Counted from the first letter of the stretch, positions 46,923 to 56,588 are shown. The stretch: DNA of 64,000 nucleotides from Roseovarius sp. MMSF_3350 (GCF_030733425.1 NZ_JASHIZ010000025.1:1-64000); one strand, 5' to 3'. A program made the numbers and translations. Notes: a model not told the origin generated them from the letters alone.

Positions 46923-47705
46923 CTAGTGGTTGCGCAAAAGCTGCCCGAGACCCGTCAGGCGATCCTCTATCCCGGCGAGGCGCAGCACGTCCCAGAGCAT
47001 CGCCTGGTTCGAACAGATCACCGGCTTGCCCAAGCGCTGTTCGAGCCGGTCGACCACCTCGATGCTGCGCAACGCGCCGCAACTGATCAGGACGGCGTCG
47101 GCCTCGCGGCGGTCGATGGCGCAAGCGAAGTCGAAGATGTAATCGGGCGCGACGCGGATCATCTCGGTGTCGTAGTGGAGGCCCATGCCGTGGGTGGCGA
47201 GGACCTCGATACCGGACCGCGCGAGGAAGCGGGCGACGGTGTCGTTGAGGTCGGAAGTGTAGGGGCTGCCCAAGACGATGCGCCGCAGCCCCAAGGCCCC
47301 GAGCGCCTTGCGGACGGACCCGGCGAGTGACGTGGCGTGCGCCCCCGGAGCGCCCCTGGCCAGTTCGGCGCAGGTTTCAGCCTCGCCCACGGCGACGGTG
47401 CCCGAAGTGCAGGCAAAGGAGATCACGTCGAGGCCATCGTCGGGCAGGATGCGGGCGGCGGCGGTGGCGAGGGTTTCGCGAACCTGCGCGAGGCTGTCGG
47501 TGGAGATTTCGCGCGGCATCGAAGCGCGGGCGAAGAAGGCGCCGACGCCGGGGGGAAGGTGGCGAATCATCTCGTGCTCGGTGGTCTGTTCGTTGGGGAT
47601 GAGGACAAAGCCGACGCGGGCCCGATGATGGACGCCTTCGTCGAAACGGGGGGCGGAGAGGACCGCCGCGCGGGCGGCGTCGGAAAGGGGGGCAGCGTTG
47701 GTCAT
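46923..47705 (-). CDS. Asp/Glu racemase-superfamily protein, maleate-isomerase-like
   Basis: 260 residues from ATG 47705. Two active cysteines: SFACTSGTVAVG (about 104) and LISCGALRS (about 220). This fits the arylmalonate decarboxylase/maleate isomerase branch rather than the short racemase at 12921. Substrate is unknown. Confidence 0.83.
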   Translation of the reverse strand: MTNAAPLSDAARAAVLSAPRFDEGVHHRARVGFVLIPNEQTTEHEMIRHLPPGVGAFFARASMPREISTDSLAQVRETLATAAARILPDDGLDVISFACTSGTVAVGEAETCAELARGAPGAHATSLAGSVRKALGALGLRRIVLGSPYTSDLNDTVARFLARSGIEVLATHGMGLHYDTEMIRVAPDYIFDFACAIDRREADAVLISCGALRSIEVVDRLEQRLGKPVICSNQAMLWDVLRLAGIEDRLTGLGQLLRNH

Positions 47706-48041
47706 GCGCGAGGGGCCTTTGCGGTAGGTGTCGGGGTGGAGGGTAGCATGGATCAGGTCCCGGGTCTTCCCGGGGTCGCCGCAACGTCCTCTTTCGGGGA
47801 TTGCCGAAGTTGGCCGTTCGGTCAGCGGATGATCGTGCGGTGACACGCGACCGGACTTCATCCCGGACTGGATCCGGGATCTCCTGCGACCGTGAGGTCC
47901 CGGGTCAGGCCCGGGACGGGTGGCGGGATTGTTGCGTGAAGCCCACGGTGCGGAAATTCGGGAGATCGACAATGGCTCCGCGCGGCGCTTTCGGTGTACC
48001 CCTTCAGAGCCCGGGGGGGCGAAGGGAATGGGACGATCGAC
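47706..48041. other. 336-base intergenic region with three GC palindromes
   Basis: Lies between divergent racemase-like and LpxR-like genes. It holds GTCCCGGG-family hairpins at 47860-47880 (arms ATCCCGGA/TCCGGGAT) and 47897-47917 (arms GTCCCGGG/CCCGGGAC, loop TCAGG), and a weaker CCCGGG pair at 47759-47774. No coding region is supported. Promoters for both genes must be here, but none is clear. Confidence 0.7.
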
Positions 48042-48968
48042 ATGACGCGCCTCCTTGCAGCGTTTTTTGCCGCTTTTGCCGTGCTGGCGACGGGTCAGTC
48101 CGCCGACGCCACCCCGCGCGAGCGGATCGGCTATGGCTGGCTGGCGACCAACGACATTTTCGGCGACCTGCACGACCGTTGGCAGACCGGCTCGGTCTCG
48201 ACCAGCCGGATCTGGGGCCGGGGCTGGGACGGGCGTCTGCCGCCGGGCTTTGGCGAGGTGCTGGAGCTGCGCTTCAACGGGCGGATCGTGTCACCCCAGA
48301 ATCTGAACAGGCCCGCGCCGGGCGACCGGCCCTTTGGCGGCGCGCTGTCGCTGGGGCTGCACACGCATTTCGCCCGAGGTGCGATGGACTATGCCGTGGG
48401 CGTGGATGTGGTGGTGACCGGGCCGCAGACCGGCCTCGACGATTTGCAGAAGTTTCTTCACGACTACCTGGGCGGGCGGAACATTTCCGGCCGGGTGCGC
48501 CGCAACCAGGTCAGCAACGACGTGACCCCCGAACTGGTGATGGAAGCCGGCCGCAGCTTCGACCTTGGTGGCAATGCCGAACTTCGGCCCTTTGTCGAAG
48601 GGCGCTGGGGGTTCGAGACGCTGGCGCGGGTGGGATTTGACATGACGATCGGCCAGCGCGGGCGCGATGGCCTGCTGGTGCGCGACCCGGTGACCGGCCA
48701 GCGGTATGTCGCGGTGCAGGGCAACGAGGCGCCCGGCGCGAGCTTTGTCTTCGGCGCTGACGTCGCCTATGTGGACAGCAGCGAACTGTTGAACCGCGAC
48801 CGGGGCATTCAGCTGACCGATGCGCGGACAAGGGTGCGCACGGGCGTCAACTGGCAGGGCAAACGGGGTGGCACGGTGTTCTATGGCCTGACCTGGCTGG
48901 GCGAGGAATTCGAGGCGCAAAAGGAAGGCCAGCTTGTGGGCTCCGTGCGACTACGCCTCAATTTCTGA
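48042..48968 (+). CDS. LpxR-family outer-membrane lipid A 3'-O-deacylase-like protein
   Basis: 308 residues from ATG 48042, with a signal peptide ending near GQSADA. The N-terminal NDIFGDLHDRWQTGS resembles the catalytic Asn/Asp/Thr segment of LpxR, and LGLHTHFARG may hold its His. The rest is beta-barrel-like, ending in LRLNF. Probably trims lipid A at the outer membrane. Confidence 0.85.
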   Translation: MTRLLAAFFAAFAVLATGQSADATPRERIGYGWLATNDIFGDLHDRWQTGSVSTSRIWGRGWDGRLPPGFGEVLELRFNGRIVSPQNLNRPAPGDRPFGGALSLGLHTHFARGAMDYAVGVDVVVTGPQTGLDDLQKFLHDYLGGRNISGRVRRNQVSNDVTPELVMEAGRSFDLGGNAELRPFVEGRWGFETLARVGFDMTIGQRGRDGLLVRDPVTGQRYVAVQGNEAPGASFVFGADVAYVDSSELLNRDRGIQLTDARTRVRTGVNWQGKRGGTVFYGLTWLGEEFEAQKEGQLVGSVRLRLNF

Positions 48969-49066
48969 ACGTAACCCCTTGAAATTTCTTCCCACAGTGA
49001 TTCGCGCCTGTTAGGTTGCCGGCACAAAAAGACTAAAAAAGACTACAAAAGGCAGGCATACAGGCA

Positions 49067-50131
49067 ATGGGAACGACCTTTCGGGGCGCGTTCGTCATAT
49101 CCTGGTCGCAGACGGAAGTGGACGGTTTGGACGCCGCTCCTGTCCAGTCTCTGAACGTGGGGGCCGCATGGTCCTGGCGCGGGGATCTGGTGCGGGTGGA
49201 CGGGCCTAACGAAGTTCTGCGCCTGGAGCGGACGGAACGGGACGCAATGAGCCGCAAATGCGCGGCCAAGCTGGTGCGGCGGCTGGTGAAGGCCGCGCGC
49301 ACGGGCACGACGCAACTGGACGAGGTGGAGGTGCGCGAGCCGCTGATGGACAGCGGATTCGTGGTGACCAACGGAGTTCGAAGCTATACCATCACGGTGA
49401 TCGACGTGGGGCATGGTGCGCCGCCACTGCTGATGTTCCTTGACGACATTCCGCCGAGAAATACCGAGATGTGGGTGGTGCATCAGGCGCTGGGCGCGCA
49501 TCGCAGCCAGACGACGGACGTGGAAAGCGGCGGGGTGATCTGTTTCACGCCGGGCACCCGGATCGAGACGCCGGACGGGCCACGGTTGATCGAGGAGTTG
49601 CGCGAGGGCGACTATGTGCAGACCAAGGACAACGGCGCGGAGGAAATCCAGTGGATCGGCAGCCGCCGGATGACCGGGGCGCGGCTCTTTGCGATGCCGC
49701 ATCTGCGGCCGGTGCGCATTCGCGCGGGCGCGCTGGGTGTCGAGCGGCCGGACGAGGAACTGCTGGTCAGCCCCGAGCACCGGATGCTGGTCGAGGGCGA
49801 GATCGCGCAGACGCTTTACAACACGCCCGAGGTGCTGGTGTCGGCCAAGGACCTGATCAACGGCGGCAACATCGCCATCGACCTTGCGGCGCGGGAGGTG
49901 ACCTATGTGCATCTGCTGTTGCCGCGCCATCAGGTGCTGTGGGCCAACGGGGTGCAGACCGAGAGCTTTCATCCCGCCTCGGCCTCGCTTCAGGCGCTGG
50001 ACGAGGACGATCGCAAGCGGCTTCTGGAGTACAATCCGACGCTGGAATTCGAGCCGCAGACCTATGGCGGGTTCGCGCGGCGCAACCTGAGCGCGTCGGA
50101 AGCGGCGATCCTGATGCACGAGGCGGCCTGA
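49067..50131 (+). CDS. Hint-domain protein
   Basis: 354 residues. An N-terminal region of about 155 residues has no match I know. The Hint domain follows at about 155-305: the first residue Cys159 is in VICFTPGTRIETPDG, then LVSPEHRML, and the C-terminal HQVLWANGVQTESFH. This is the Hint_2 pattern, abundant in roseobacters. Self-processing by the Cys is possible but the usual terminal His-Asn is absent. Confidence 0.85.
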   Translation: MGTTFRGAFVISWSQTEVDGLDAAPVQSLNVGAAWSWRGDLVRVDGPNEVLRLERTERDAMSRKCAAKLVRRLVKAARTGTTQLDEVEVREPLMDSGFVVTNGVRSYTITVIDVGHGAPPLLMFLDDIPPRNTEMWVVHQALGAHRSQTTDVESGGVICFTPGTRIETPDGPRLIEELREGDYVQTKDNGAEEIQWIGSRRMTGARLFAMPHLRPVRIRAGALGVERPDEELLVSPEHRMLVEGEIAQTLYNTPEVLVSAKDLINGGNIAIDLAAREVTYVHLLLPRHQVLWANGVQTESFHPASASLQALDEDDRKRLLEYNPTLEFEPQTYGGFARRNLSASEAAILMHEAA

Positions 50132-50309
50132 CGCGACAGAAGGTTGCAGGCGGGATGTCCCGAGGGATGTGCCTTGCTGCATATGCACGAATTTATGATG
50201 CAATAACCACCCCTTATATCGAGGGCCCGGTGTCGTTTTTTCTTGCACTCCCGTCGCTGGAATGCAGTTTAGGCCGGAATTTACGAACCTGTTACGCCAA
50301 GGAGTTCGC

Positions 50310-53186
50310 GTGTCCCTCTTCTTTATCGTAGCACTTCCGTTTTTCGGCGCCCTTCTGCCGGGCTTGATGAATTCGGCGGGCCGGTCGTCCTGTGCAGGGG
50401 TCACGTTCACGGTGTCGCTGGCGGCGTTCATCGGGCTTTTGACCAACCTTCCGACGGTTCTGGCCGGCGGCACGGTGATGGCGCAAATCGACTGGATGCC
50501 GGCGCTGGGGCTGAACTTCACGCTGATGCTTGACGGGCTGGGGTTCTTCTTTGCCTTCCTGATCCTGGGCATCGGGATGCTGATCATCGCCTATGGGCGG
50601 CAATACCTGAGCCGCGAAGACCATATGGGCGAGTTCTTCACCTATCTGCTGCTGTTCCAGGGCGCGATGGTGGGGATTGTCCTGAGCGATAACATCCTGC
50701 TTTTGCTGGTGTTCTGGGAGTTGACCTCGCTGTCGTCCTTCCTGCTGATCGGCTATTGGAAGCATCTGCCCGAGGGTCGACAGGGCGCGCGGATGGCGCT
50801 GGCGGTGACCGGTATGGGTGGCCTGGCGATGATCGGGGGGATGCTGATCCTGGGCCAGATCGTGGGCAGTTACGACCTGAGCGTGATCCTGCAAAACCGC
50901 GAGATGATCCAGGCCGATCCGATGTACGTGCCGGCGCTTGTCCTGATCCTGCTGGGGTGTTTCACCAAGTCGGCGCAGTTCCCGTTCCATTTCTGGTTGC
51001 CGCACGCGATGGCCGCGCCGACGCCGGTCAGCGCCTACCTGCATTCGGCCACCATGGTGAAGGCGGGGATCTTCCTGATGGCGCGGATGTGGCCGGTTCT
51101 GTCGGGCACGCCGGAATGGTTCGTGATCGTCACCACGGCGGGGCTGATCACGATGGTGCTGGGCGCGGTCATTGCGCTCTTCAAGCATGACCTGAAGGCG
51201 CTGCTGGCGTTCTCGACGGTCAGTCACCTGGGGCTGATCACGATGCTGTTGGGCACCGGGACGGCGTTTGGCGCGATGGCGGCGGTGTTCCACATCCTGA
51301 ACCACGCGACGTTCAAGGCGGCGCTGTTCATGTCGGCGGGGATCATCGACCACGAGGCACACACGCGGGATATCCGTCTGCTTGGTGGGTTGCGCAAGCT
51401 GATGCCGGTGACGTTTGTCATCGCCACGCTGGCGGCGTTGTCGATGGCGGGGATTCCGCTTCTCAATGGCTTTTTGTCAAAGGAAATGATGCTGGAGGAG
51501 GCCAACCACACGGTGCTGTTCGACACGTGGTGGTTCGTGCCGGCGCTGGCGGTGATTGGCTCGCTGTTTTCGGCCGCCTATTGCTTCCGCTTTATCTCTC
51601 ACACCTTCCTTGGGCCGGTGCGCGACGATTACCCGGCCAAGCCGCATGATCCGCCGGCGGGCATGTGGCTGCCGCCCGCGATCCTGGTCGTGCTGGTGGT
51701 GGTGATCGGCGTGGCGCCGTTCCTGGTGCAGGATTTCGTGTTCCTTGTGGCAAAGGCCGTCATTGGCGGGGTCGAACCGCTGGAGGTGAAATACATCAAG
51801 ATCTGGCACGGGCTGGTGCCGGCGCTTTACATGTCGATCGCCGCCGTGGTGGGCGGGCTGATCGTGCTGGCGCTGTTCAAGCCGTTGCTCAAGCTGTGGG
51901 ATGCGGCGCCGCGGCCCGAGGCCAAGGTGATCTTCGAGTGGATCGTCGAGACGGCAGCGGCGGGGGCGCGGGCGCTGATCCATCCGATTCATAACGGATC
52001 GTTCACGCGCTATGCCGCAGTGGGGTCGGTGGCGATCATCGTGGTGGGCTATTATGCGTGGGCCACCGGGACCGTGGCGGAAGCCACGCGCAGCATGCAG
52101 CCCGCGACGGCTGTGACCATCGCCGGATGGCTGATGCTGGTGGCGGCGACCGGGGCGCTGGTGATCCTGCATCGCAACCGCTTCTTCTCGTTGATCCTGA
52201 TCGGGATCGTGGGGCTGATGGTGTCGGTGGGCTTCATCTTCTTCAGCGCGCCGGATCTGGCGATGACGCAGTTCACCGTCGAGGTGGTGACGATCATCCT
52301 GCTGCTTCTGGCGCTGAATTTCCTGCCCAAGACGACGCCGGTGGAAAGCAGCCTGCTGCGCCGGGTGCGCGATGCGGGCGTGGGCATCGTCGGTGGGCTG
52401 GCGGCATTCGGGCTGTCCTATCACTACCTTCTGCGCGATGCGGTGAGCAGCCCGATTTCCGAGTATCATCTGGCCAACTCCTATAAGGGCGGCGGCGGGA
52501 CCAATGTGGTGAACGTGATCCTCGTCGATTTCCGGGGTTTCGACACTTATGGCGAGATCATCGTGCTGGGGATCGCGGCACTGCTGATCTATGCGCTGAC
52601 CGAGACGCTGCTGAACAGCAACGTGCGGGCGCGGCTGCTGAACCGCAAGCCGGACCAGCCGCGGGCGGGCGACATGCATCCGATGATGATGGTGGTGCTG
52701 ACGCGGGTGATCATGCCGGTGGTCATGATGGTCGGTTTCTACATCTTCCTGCGCGGCCATAACGAGCCTGGCGGCGGGTTCATCGCCGGGCTGGTCGTGT
52801 CGATCGGCGTGGTGATGCAGTACATGGCGAGCGGCTTTGCCTGGACGTCACAGCGGTTGAGATACCCCTATCACGGGGTGATCGGCGCCGGCGTCCTGAT
52901 TGCCGGGCTGACCGGCATCGGGTCGTGGTTCGTGGGCAAGCCGTTCCTGACCTCGGATTTCACCTATGTGCGCATTCCGCCCTTCGAGAAGTTCGAGCTG
53001 GCGACGGCGGCGCTGTTCGATCTGGGCGTGTTCCTGGCCGTGGTGGGCGCGGTGATGCTGAGCCTCGAGAGCTTCTCGCGGCTGGCGCGGCGGGCGCATA
53101 CGCCGGACACGGAACACCCGATGGATATCGACCCGTCTCGGGATGACCCGCCGAAAACGGTGGGCGCAAGCGGGGGGCCTGTCTGA
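50310..53186 (+). CDS. mrpA: Mrp antiporter subunit A fused to B
   Basis: Na+(K+)/H+ antiport subunit, homologous to NuoL. 958 residues from GTG 50310, which follows AAGGAGTTCGC. About 20 transmembrane helices. The N-terminal antiporter domain includes LVFWELTSLSSFLL and HDLKALLAFSTVSHLG. The C-terminal MrpB domain, from about residue 790, has FYIFLRGHNEPGGGFIAGL. The fusion is as in Sinorhizobium PhaAB. Confidence 0.95.
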   Translation: MSLFFIVALPFFGALLPGLMNSAGRSSCAGVTFTVSLAAFIGLLTNLPTVLAGGTVMAQIDWMPALGLNFTLMLDGLGFFFAFLILGIGMLIIAYGRQYLSREDHMGEFFTYLLLFQGAMVGIVLSDNILLLLVFWELTSLSSFLLIGYWKHLPEGRQGARMALAVTGMGGLAMIGGMLILGQIVGSYDLSVILQNREMIQADPMYVPALVLILLGCFTKSAQFPFHFWLPHAMAAPTPVSAYLHSATMVKAGIFLMARMWPVLSGTPEWFVIVTTAGLITMVLGAVIALFKHDLKALLAFSTVSHLGLITMLLGTGTAFGAMAAVFHILNHATFKAALFMSAGIIDHEAHTRDIRLLGGLRKLMPVTFVIATLAALSMAGIPLLNGFLSKEMMLEEANHTVLFDTWWFVPALAVIGSLFSAAYCFRFISHTFLGPVRDDYPAKPHDPPAGMWLPPAILVVLVVVIGVAPFLVQDFVFLVAKAVIGGVEPLEVKYIKIWHGLVPALYMSIAAVVGGLIVLALFKPLLKLWDAAPRPEAKVIFEWIVETAAAGARALIHPIHNGSFTRYAAVGSVAIIVVGYYAWATGTVAEATRSMQPATAVTIAGWLMLVAATGALVILHRNRFFSLILIGIVGLMVSVGFIFFSAPDLAMTQFTVEVVTIILLLLALNFLPKTTPVESSLLRRVRDAGVGIVGGLAAFGLSYHYLLRDAVSSPISEYHLANSYKGGGGTNVVNVILVDFRGFDTYGEIIVLGIAALLIYALTETLLNSNVRARLLNRKPDQPRAGDMHPMMMVVLTRVIMPVVMMVGFYIFLRGHNEPGGGFIAGLVVSIGVVMQYMASGFAWTSQRLRYPYHGVIGAGVLIAGLTGIGSWFVGKPFLTSDFTYVRIPPFEKFELATAALFDLGVFLAVVGAVMLSLESFSRLARRAHTPDTEHPMDIDPSRDDPPKTVGASGGPV

Positions 53187-53545
53187 TGGAGTTTCTTGTT
53201 GCATCGGCCATCGGTGTCATGACCGCGGGCGGGCTTTACCTTGTGCTGCGGCTGCGGACCTTCCCGGTGATCCTGGGGATTTCGCTGCTGACCTATGCTG
53301 TGAACGTGTTCCTGTTCGCCTCGGGGCGGCTGACCGTGGGGGCGCCGCCGGTACTGGTGGACGGGGTGGAGACCTATACCGATCCGCTGCCGCAGGCGCT
53401 GGTGCTGACGGCGATCGTGATCTCGTTCGGGATGACGGCGGTGGTGGTGATGATCGCGCTGGGATCGTTCCTGGGCGCGGATGACGACCATGTGGACGAC
53501 CAGCCCGAGGAAGACGAAGACGCGCAGGCGGAGGGCCAGCAATGA
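53186..53545 (+). CDS. mrpC: Mrp antiporter subunit C
   Basis: 119 residues, NuoK-like, three transmembrane helices, and the YAVNVFLFASG motif. The tail is strongly acidic. It begins in a TGATG overlap with mrpA and overlaps mrpD. Confidence 0.93.
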   Translation: MEFLVASAIGVMTAGGLYLVLRLRTFPVILGISLLTYAVNVFLFASGRLTVGAPPVLVDGVETYTDPLPQALVLTAIVISFGMTAVVVMIALGSFLGADDDHVDDQPEEDEDAQAEGQQ

Positions 53546-55191
53546 CCCATTGGATTATCGCGCCCGTCGTGCTGCCGGCGTTGCTGGCGCCGTTCATCGT
53601 GCTGGCCGCACGGTTTCATTTCGGTATTCAGCGGGCCTTTTCCGTGGCCGGTGTCGTGGCGCTGATCGCCATTTCGGCAAGCCTTGCGTGGTCCGTGTCG
53701 GACGGTGACGTGATCCTGTATCAGCTGAGCGACTGGGCCGCGCCGTTCGGAATAGTGCTGGTGGGCGACCGGCTGTCGACGCTGATGGTGCTGCTGACCT
53801 CGGTGCTGGCGCTGTTCGTGCTGCTTTATGCCATCGGGTCGAGATGGGACGAGCGGGGCTGGCATTTCCATGCGCTGTTCCAGTTCCAGTTGATGGGGAT
53901 CATGGGCGCGTTCCTGACCGGCGACCTTTTCAACCTGTTCGTGTTCTTCGAGGTGCTGCTGATCGCCTCCTACGGCCTGATGATCCATGCGGGCGGCAAT
54001 GAACGGTTGCGGGCGGGGGTGCAGTATGTGCTCTACAACCTCATCGGCTCGACGCTGTTTCTGTTCGCGCTGGGTTCGATCTATGCCGAGGCGGGGACGC
54101 TGAACATGGCGGACCTCGCGCAGCGGGTCACGCAGATCGGCGCGGAAGAGACCGTGGGCATCCGGGTGGCCGCCGTGCTGCTGCTGCTGGTATTCGCCAT
54201 CAAGGCGGCGCTGGTGCCGCTGCATTTCTGGCTGCCGTCGAGCTATGCCGAGGCACCGGCGCCGGTGGCGGCCCTCTTTGCGATCATGACCAAGGTGGGG
54301 GCCTATGCCATCATCCGGGTCTACACGATGATCTTCCCACCCGACCTTGAGGCGACGGCGGGGCTGCACGTGGTGTGGCTGATGCCGGCCGCGCTGGTGT
54401 CGCTGGCGATCGGCATGATCGGCGTGCTGGCGGCCAAGAAGCTGGACCGGCTGGTGGCGTTCTCGATCATCGGGTCGATGGGCATGGTGATGGTGGCGAT
54501 TGCGCTGTTCACCGAGGACGGGATCGCGGCGGCGCTCTATTACATCGTGCATTCGACGCTGGCGGGCGCGATCCTGTTCCTGATCACCGACCTGGCGCGG
54601 TCGGGGCGCGACAACCTGAACCTGACGGCACAGCCGCCGGTGGCGGGGGCGGCGCTGACGGCGGGGCTGTTCTTTGTCGGCGCGATTGCCATGGCGGGCC
54701 TGCCCCCGCTGTCGGGGTTCCTGGGCAAGCTGCTGGTGCTGGACGCAGCCTATGACAGCGCGCAGATGGCGTGGATCTGGGCCGTGGTGCTGGCCTCCAG
54801 CCTGATCAGCATCGTCGGGTTTGCCCGGGCGGGCAGCAACGTGTTCTGGAAGGCCCGCAGCGTCGCGCGGCCCGAGGGGGCGCCGCTGCTGGCCGCGCCG
54901 TCGGCGCTGAGCTATACCGCTGTCGGCGGGCTGGTGGCGCTGTTGATTGCGCATACGGTCTTTGCCGGGCAGGTGCACGGTTATACCAGGGCGATCTCGG
55001 CACAGCTGTTCGCGCCCGAGCCTTACATCTCAACCGTGCTGGAAACGCCGGGCAAGCTGGGCCGGCCCGAGGACAAGGCCAAGGGCAGCTATGGGGACGA
55101 CGGACATGGCGACGGCGGCTATGGCGATGACGCGGCCGCGGGCGAGACCAGCGGCGGCTATGGTGACGAGCAAGAGGACGAGGGGTACTGA
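53542..55191 (+). CDS. mrpD: Mrp antiporter subunit D, with acidic Gly/Tyr tail
   Basis: 549 residues. NuoN/NuoM-like antiporter domain with about 14 helices (FFEVLLIASYGLM, KAALVPLHFWLP). Residues 515-549 form an extra cytoplasmic or periplasmic tail with three GGYGDD-like repeats, rich in Gly, Asp, Glu and Tyr, unusual for MrpD. Ends one base before mrpE's start. Confidence 0.93.
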   Translation: MTHWIIAPVVLPALLAPFIVLAARFHFGIQRAFSVAGVVALIAISASLAWSVSDGDVILYQLSDWAAPFGIVLVGDRLSTLMVLLTSVLALFVLLYAIGSRWDERGWHFHALFQFQLMGIMGAFLTGDLFNLFVFFEVLLIASYGLMIHAGGNERLRAGVQYVLYNLIGSTLFLFALGSIYAEAGTLNMADLAQRVTQIGAEETVGIRVAAVLLLLVFAIKAALVPLHFWLPSSYAEAPAPVAALFAIMTKVGAYAIIRVYTMIFPPDLEATAGLHVVWLMPAALVSLAIGMIGVLAAKKLDRLVAFSIIGSMGMVMVAIALFTEDGIAAALYYIVHSTLAGAILFLITDLARSGRDNLNLTAQPPVAGAALTAGLFFVGAIAMAGLPPLSGFLGKLLVLDAAYDSAQMAWIWAVVLASSLISIVGFARAGSNVFWKARSVARPEGAPLLAAPSALSYTAVGGLVALLIAHTVFAGQVHGYTRAISAQLFAPEPYISTVLETPGKLGRPEDKAKGSYGDDGHGDGGYGDDAAAGETSGGYGDEQEDEGY

Positions 55192-55192
55192 C

Positions 55193-55693
55193 ATGACGCG
55201 CGCGTTCTACTGGCTGATCCCGCATCCTTTCCTGACCCTGCTGCTGACGCTGGTCTGGGTGCTGTTGCAGAACGGATTTTCCGCCGGGATGGCGGTGTTC
55301 GGGCTGATCCTGGGCATCATCATCCCCTGGATGACGTCGATCTGGTGGCCGGACACGCCCAAGGGCTTCAACCTGTTTCGTATGTTCACCTATGGCCTGA
55401 TCGTGATCTGGGATATCATCATCGCCAACCTTCAGGTGGCGTGGATCGTGCTGACGGTGCCGAACGACAAGCTGAAGCCGGCCTGGATCGTGGTGCCACT
55501 GGATCTGCGCCAGCCCGAGGCGATCACCGTCCTGGCAGGCACGATCACGCTGACGCCCGGCACGGTGTCGTCGGACCTGTCGGACGAGGGGCACAGCCTG
55601 TTGGTGCACGTGCTGCACACCGACGACCCGGACGGCGTGCGCGACGAGATCAAGACCCGCTACGAGGCCCGGCTGGAGGAGATTTTCGGATGA
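55193..55693 (+). CDS. mrpE: Mrp antiporter subunit E
   Basis: 166 residues, two or three N-terminal helices then a cytoplasmic domain with TLTPGTVSSDLSDEGHSLLVHVL. Start is ATG 55193, immediately after mrpD. Confidence 0.92.
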   Translation: MTRAFYWLIPHPFLTLLLTLVWVLLQNGFSAGMAVFGLILGIIIPWMTSIWWPDTPKGFNLFRMFTYGLIVIWDIIIANLQVAWIVLTVPNDKLKPAWIVVPLDLRQPEAITVLAGTITLTPGTVSSDLSDEGHSLLVHVLHTDDPDGVRDEIKTRYEARLEEIFG

Positions 55694-55977
55694 GCAACCC
55701 TGCCGACATCATGGATATCGCGATCGTCATTTCTTTCGTGGCGCTGGCACTGGGGCAGCTTCTTTCGATGGTGCGCCTGGTAATGGGGCCGACGCCGGGG
55801 GACCGGATCCTGGCGCTGGACACGATGGTGATCAACGCGCTTGGGCTGGTTGTGATGGTGGGCATCTACCAGGGCGTGCAGGTCTATTTCGAGGTCACGT
55901 TGCTCATCGCGATGCTGGGCTTCGTGTCCACGGTCGCACTGGCACGGTTCATCCTGAGGGGGGACATCATCGAATGA
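55690..55977 (+). CDS. mrpF: Mrp antiporter subunit F
   Basis: 95 residues with three helices; GPTPGDRILALDTM is the family motif. Overlaps mrpE and mrpG by four bases each. Confidence 0.93.
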   Translation: MSNPADIMDIAIVISFVALALGQLLSMVRLVMGPTPGDRILALDTMVINALGLVVMVGIYQGVQVYFEVTLLIAMLGFVSTVALARFILRGDIIE

Positions 55978-56372
55978 GCTGGATCGACATCGGATATCTT
56001 GCCGTCGCGTTCTGCCTGCTGGTGGGCTCGGGCTTCGTCATGGTAGGCGTCTTCGGCTTGCTGAAGTTCAACGACCCGATGGCGCGCCTGCACGCGCCCA
56101 CCAAGGTGGGCACGCTGGGGATCGGGATGTTTCTGCTGGCGTCGTTGATCCACTCTTTCCTGATTGGCGACAGGTCCTTTCACGAGCCGTTGATCATGGC
56201 GTTTCTGTTCGTGACGGCGCCGATCTCGGCGCATTTCATCGCCAAGGTGAACATCCACAAGCGGGCCTGCGAGACCCCGCCCAGCCCGCCGCGGGATGAC
56301 ACGTGGTCGACCCTGACGGACCCGGACGTGGAGAAAGAGGCCGAGGCGGACGCGGCGAAGGCGCGGGAGTAG
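55974..56372 (+). CDS. mrpG: Mrp antiporter subunit G
   Basis: 132 residues, three helices, KFNDPMARLHAPTKVGTLG. Last gene of the operon; charged C terminus. Confidence 0.93.
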   Translation: MSWIDIGYLAVAFCLLVGSGFVMVGVFGLLKFNDPMARLHAPTKVGTLGIGMFLLASLIHSFLIGDRSFHEPLIMAFLFVTAPISAHFIAKVNIHKRACETPPSPPRDDTWSTLTDPDVEKEAEADAAKARE

Positions 56373-56394
56373 GCGCGCGACAGGGTGGCGTGAG

Positions 56395-56415
56395 GTCCCG
56401 GATCGGGTCCGGGAC
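56395..56415. repeat. GTCCCGGG-family hairpin, copy
   Basis: Arms GTCCCGGA and TCCGGGAC around TCGGG, 22 bases after mrpG. May serve as the operon's terminator; no T-run follows. Confidence 0.65.
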
Positions 56416-56481
56416 GGCAGTTTTCCAATTTTGCACACGCGGAACAAGGCGAGACGGTGCGCCCTAGGGCCGCGCCGTCGC

Positions 56482-56503
56482 GTGGGTTTTCACCCACCCT
56501 ACG
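56482..56503 (+). repeat. GTGGGT..ACCCACCCTACG repeat, copy 3
   Basis: Hairpin GTGGGT-TTTC-ACCCAC plus CCTACG. Identical over about 22 bases, same orientation, to copy 4 at 57397-57418. The two flank the ArsR/SRPBCC genes. Confidence 0.8.
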
Positions 56504-56542
56504 TGAACTTCGGCTAAAAGTTAGCTTTTTGGCTTAGTGTTA

Positions 56543-56588
56543 TTGACGCGGACCCGCTTGGTGGATTACTTAGTCGTATGGCTAAGTA
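56543..56588 (+). promoter_or_regulatory. Promoter and operator of the ArsR/SRPBCC pair
   Basis: TTGACG (56543-56548) and TTACTT (56566-56571) are 17 bases apart. An inverted repeat TACTTAG-N8-CTAAGTA (56567-56588) overlaps the -10 and the ATG. Autorepression by the ArsR protein is likely. Initiation would fall at or near the ATG, implying a leaderless message. Confidence 0.55.
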
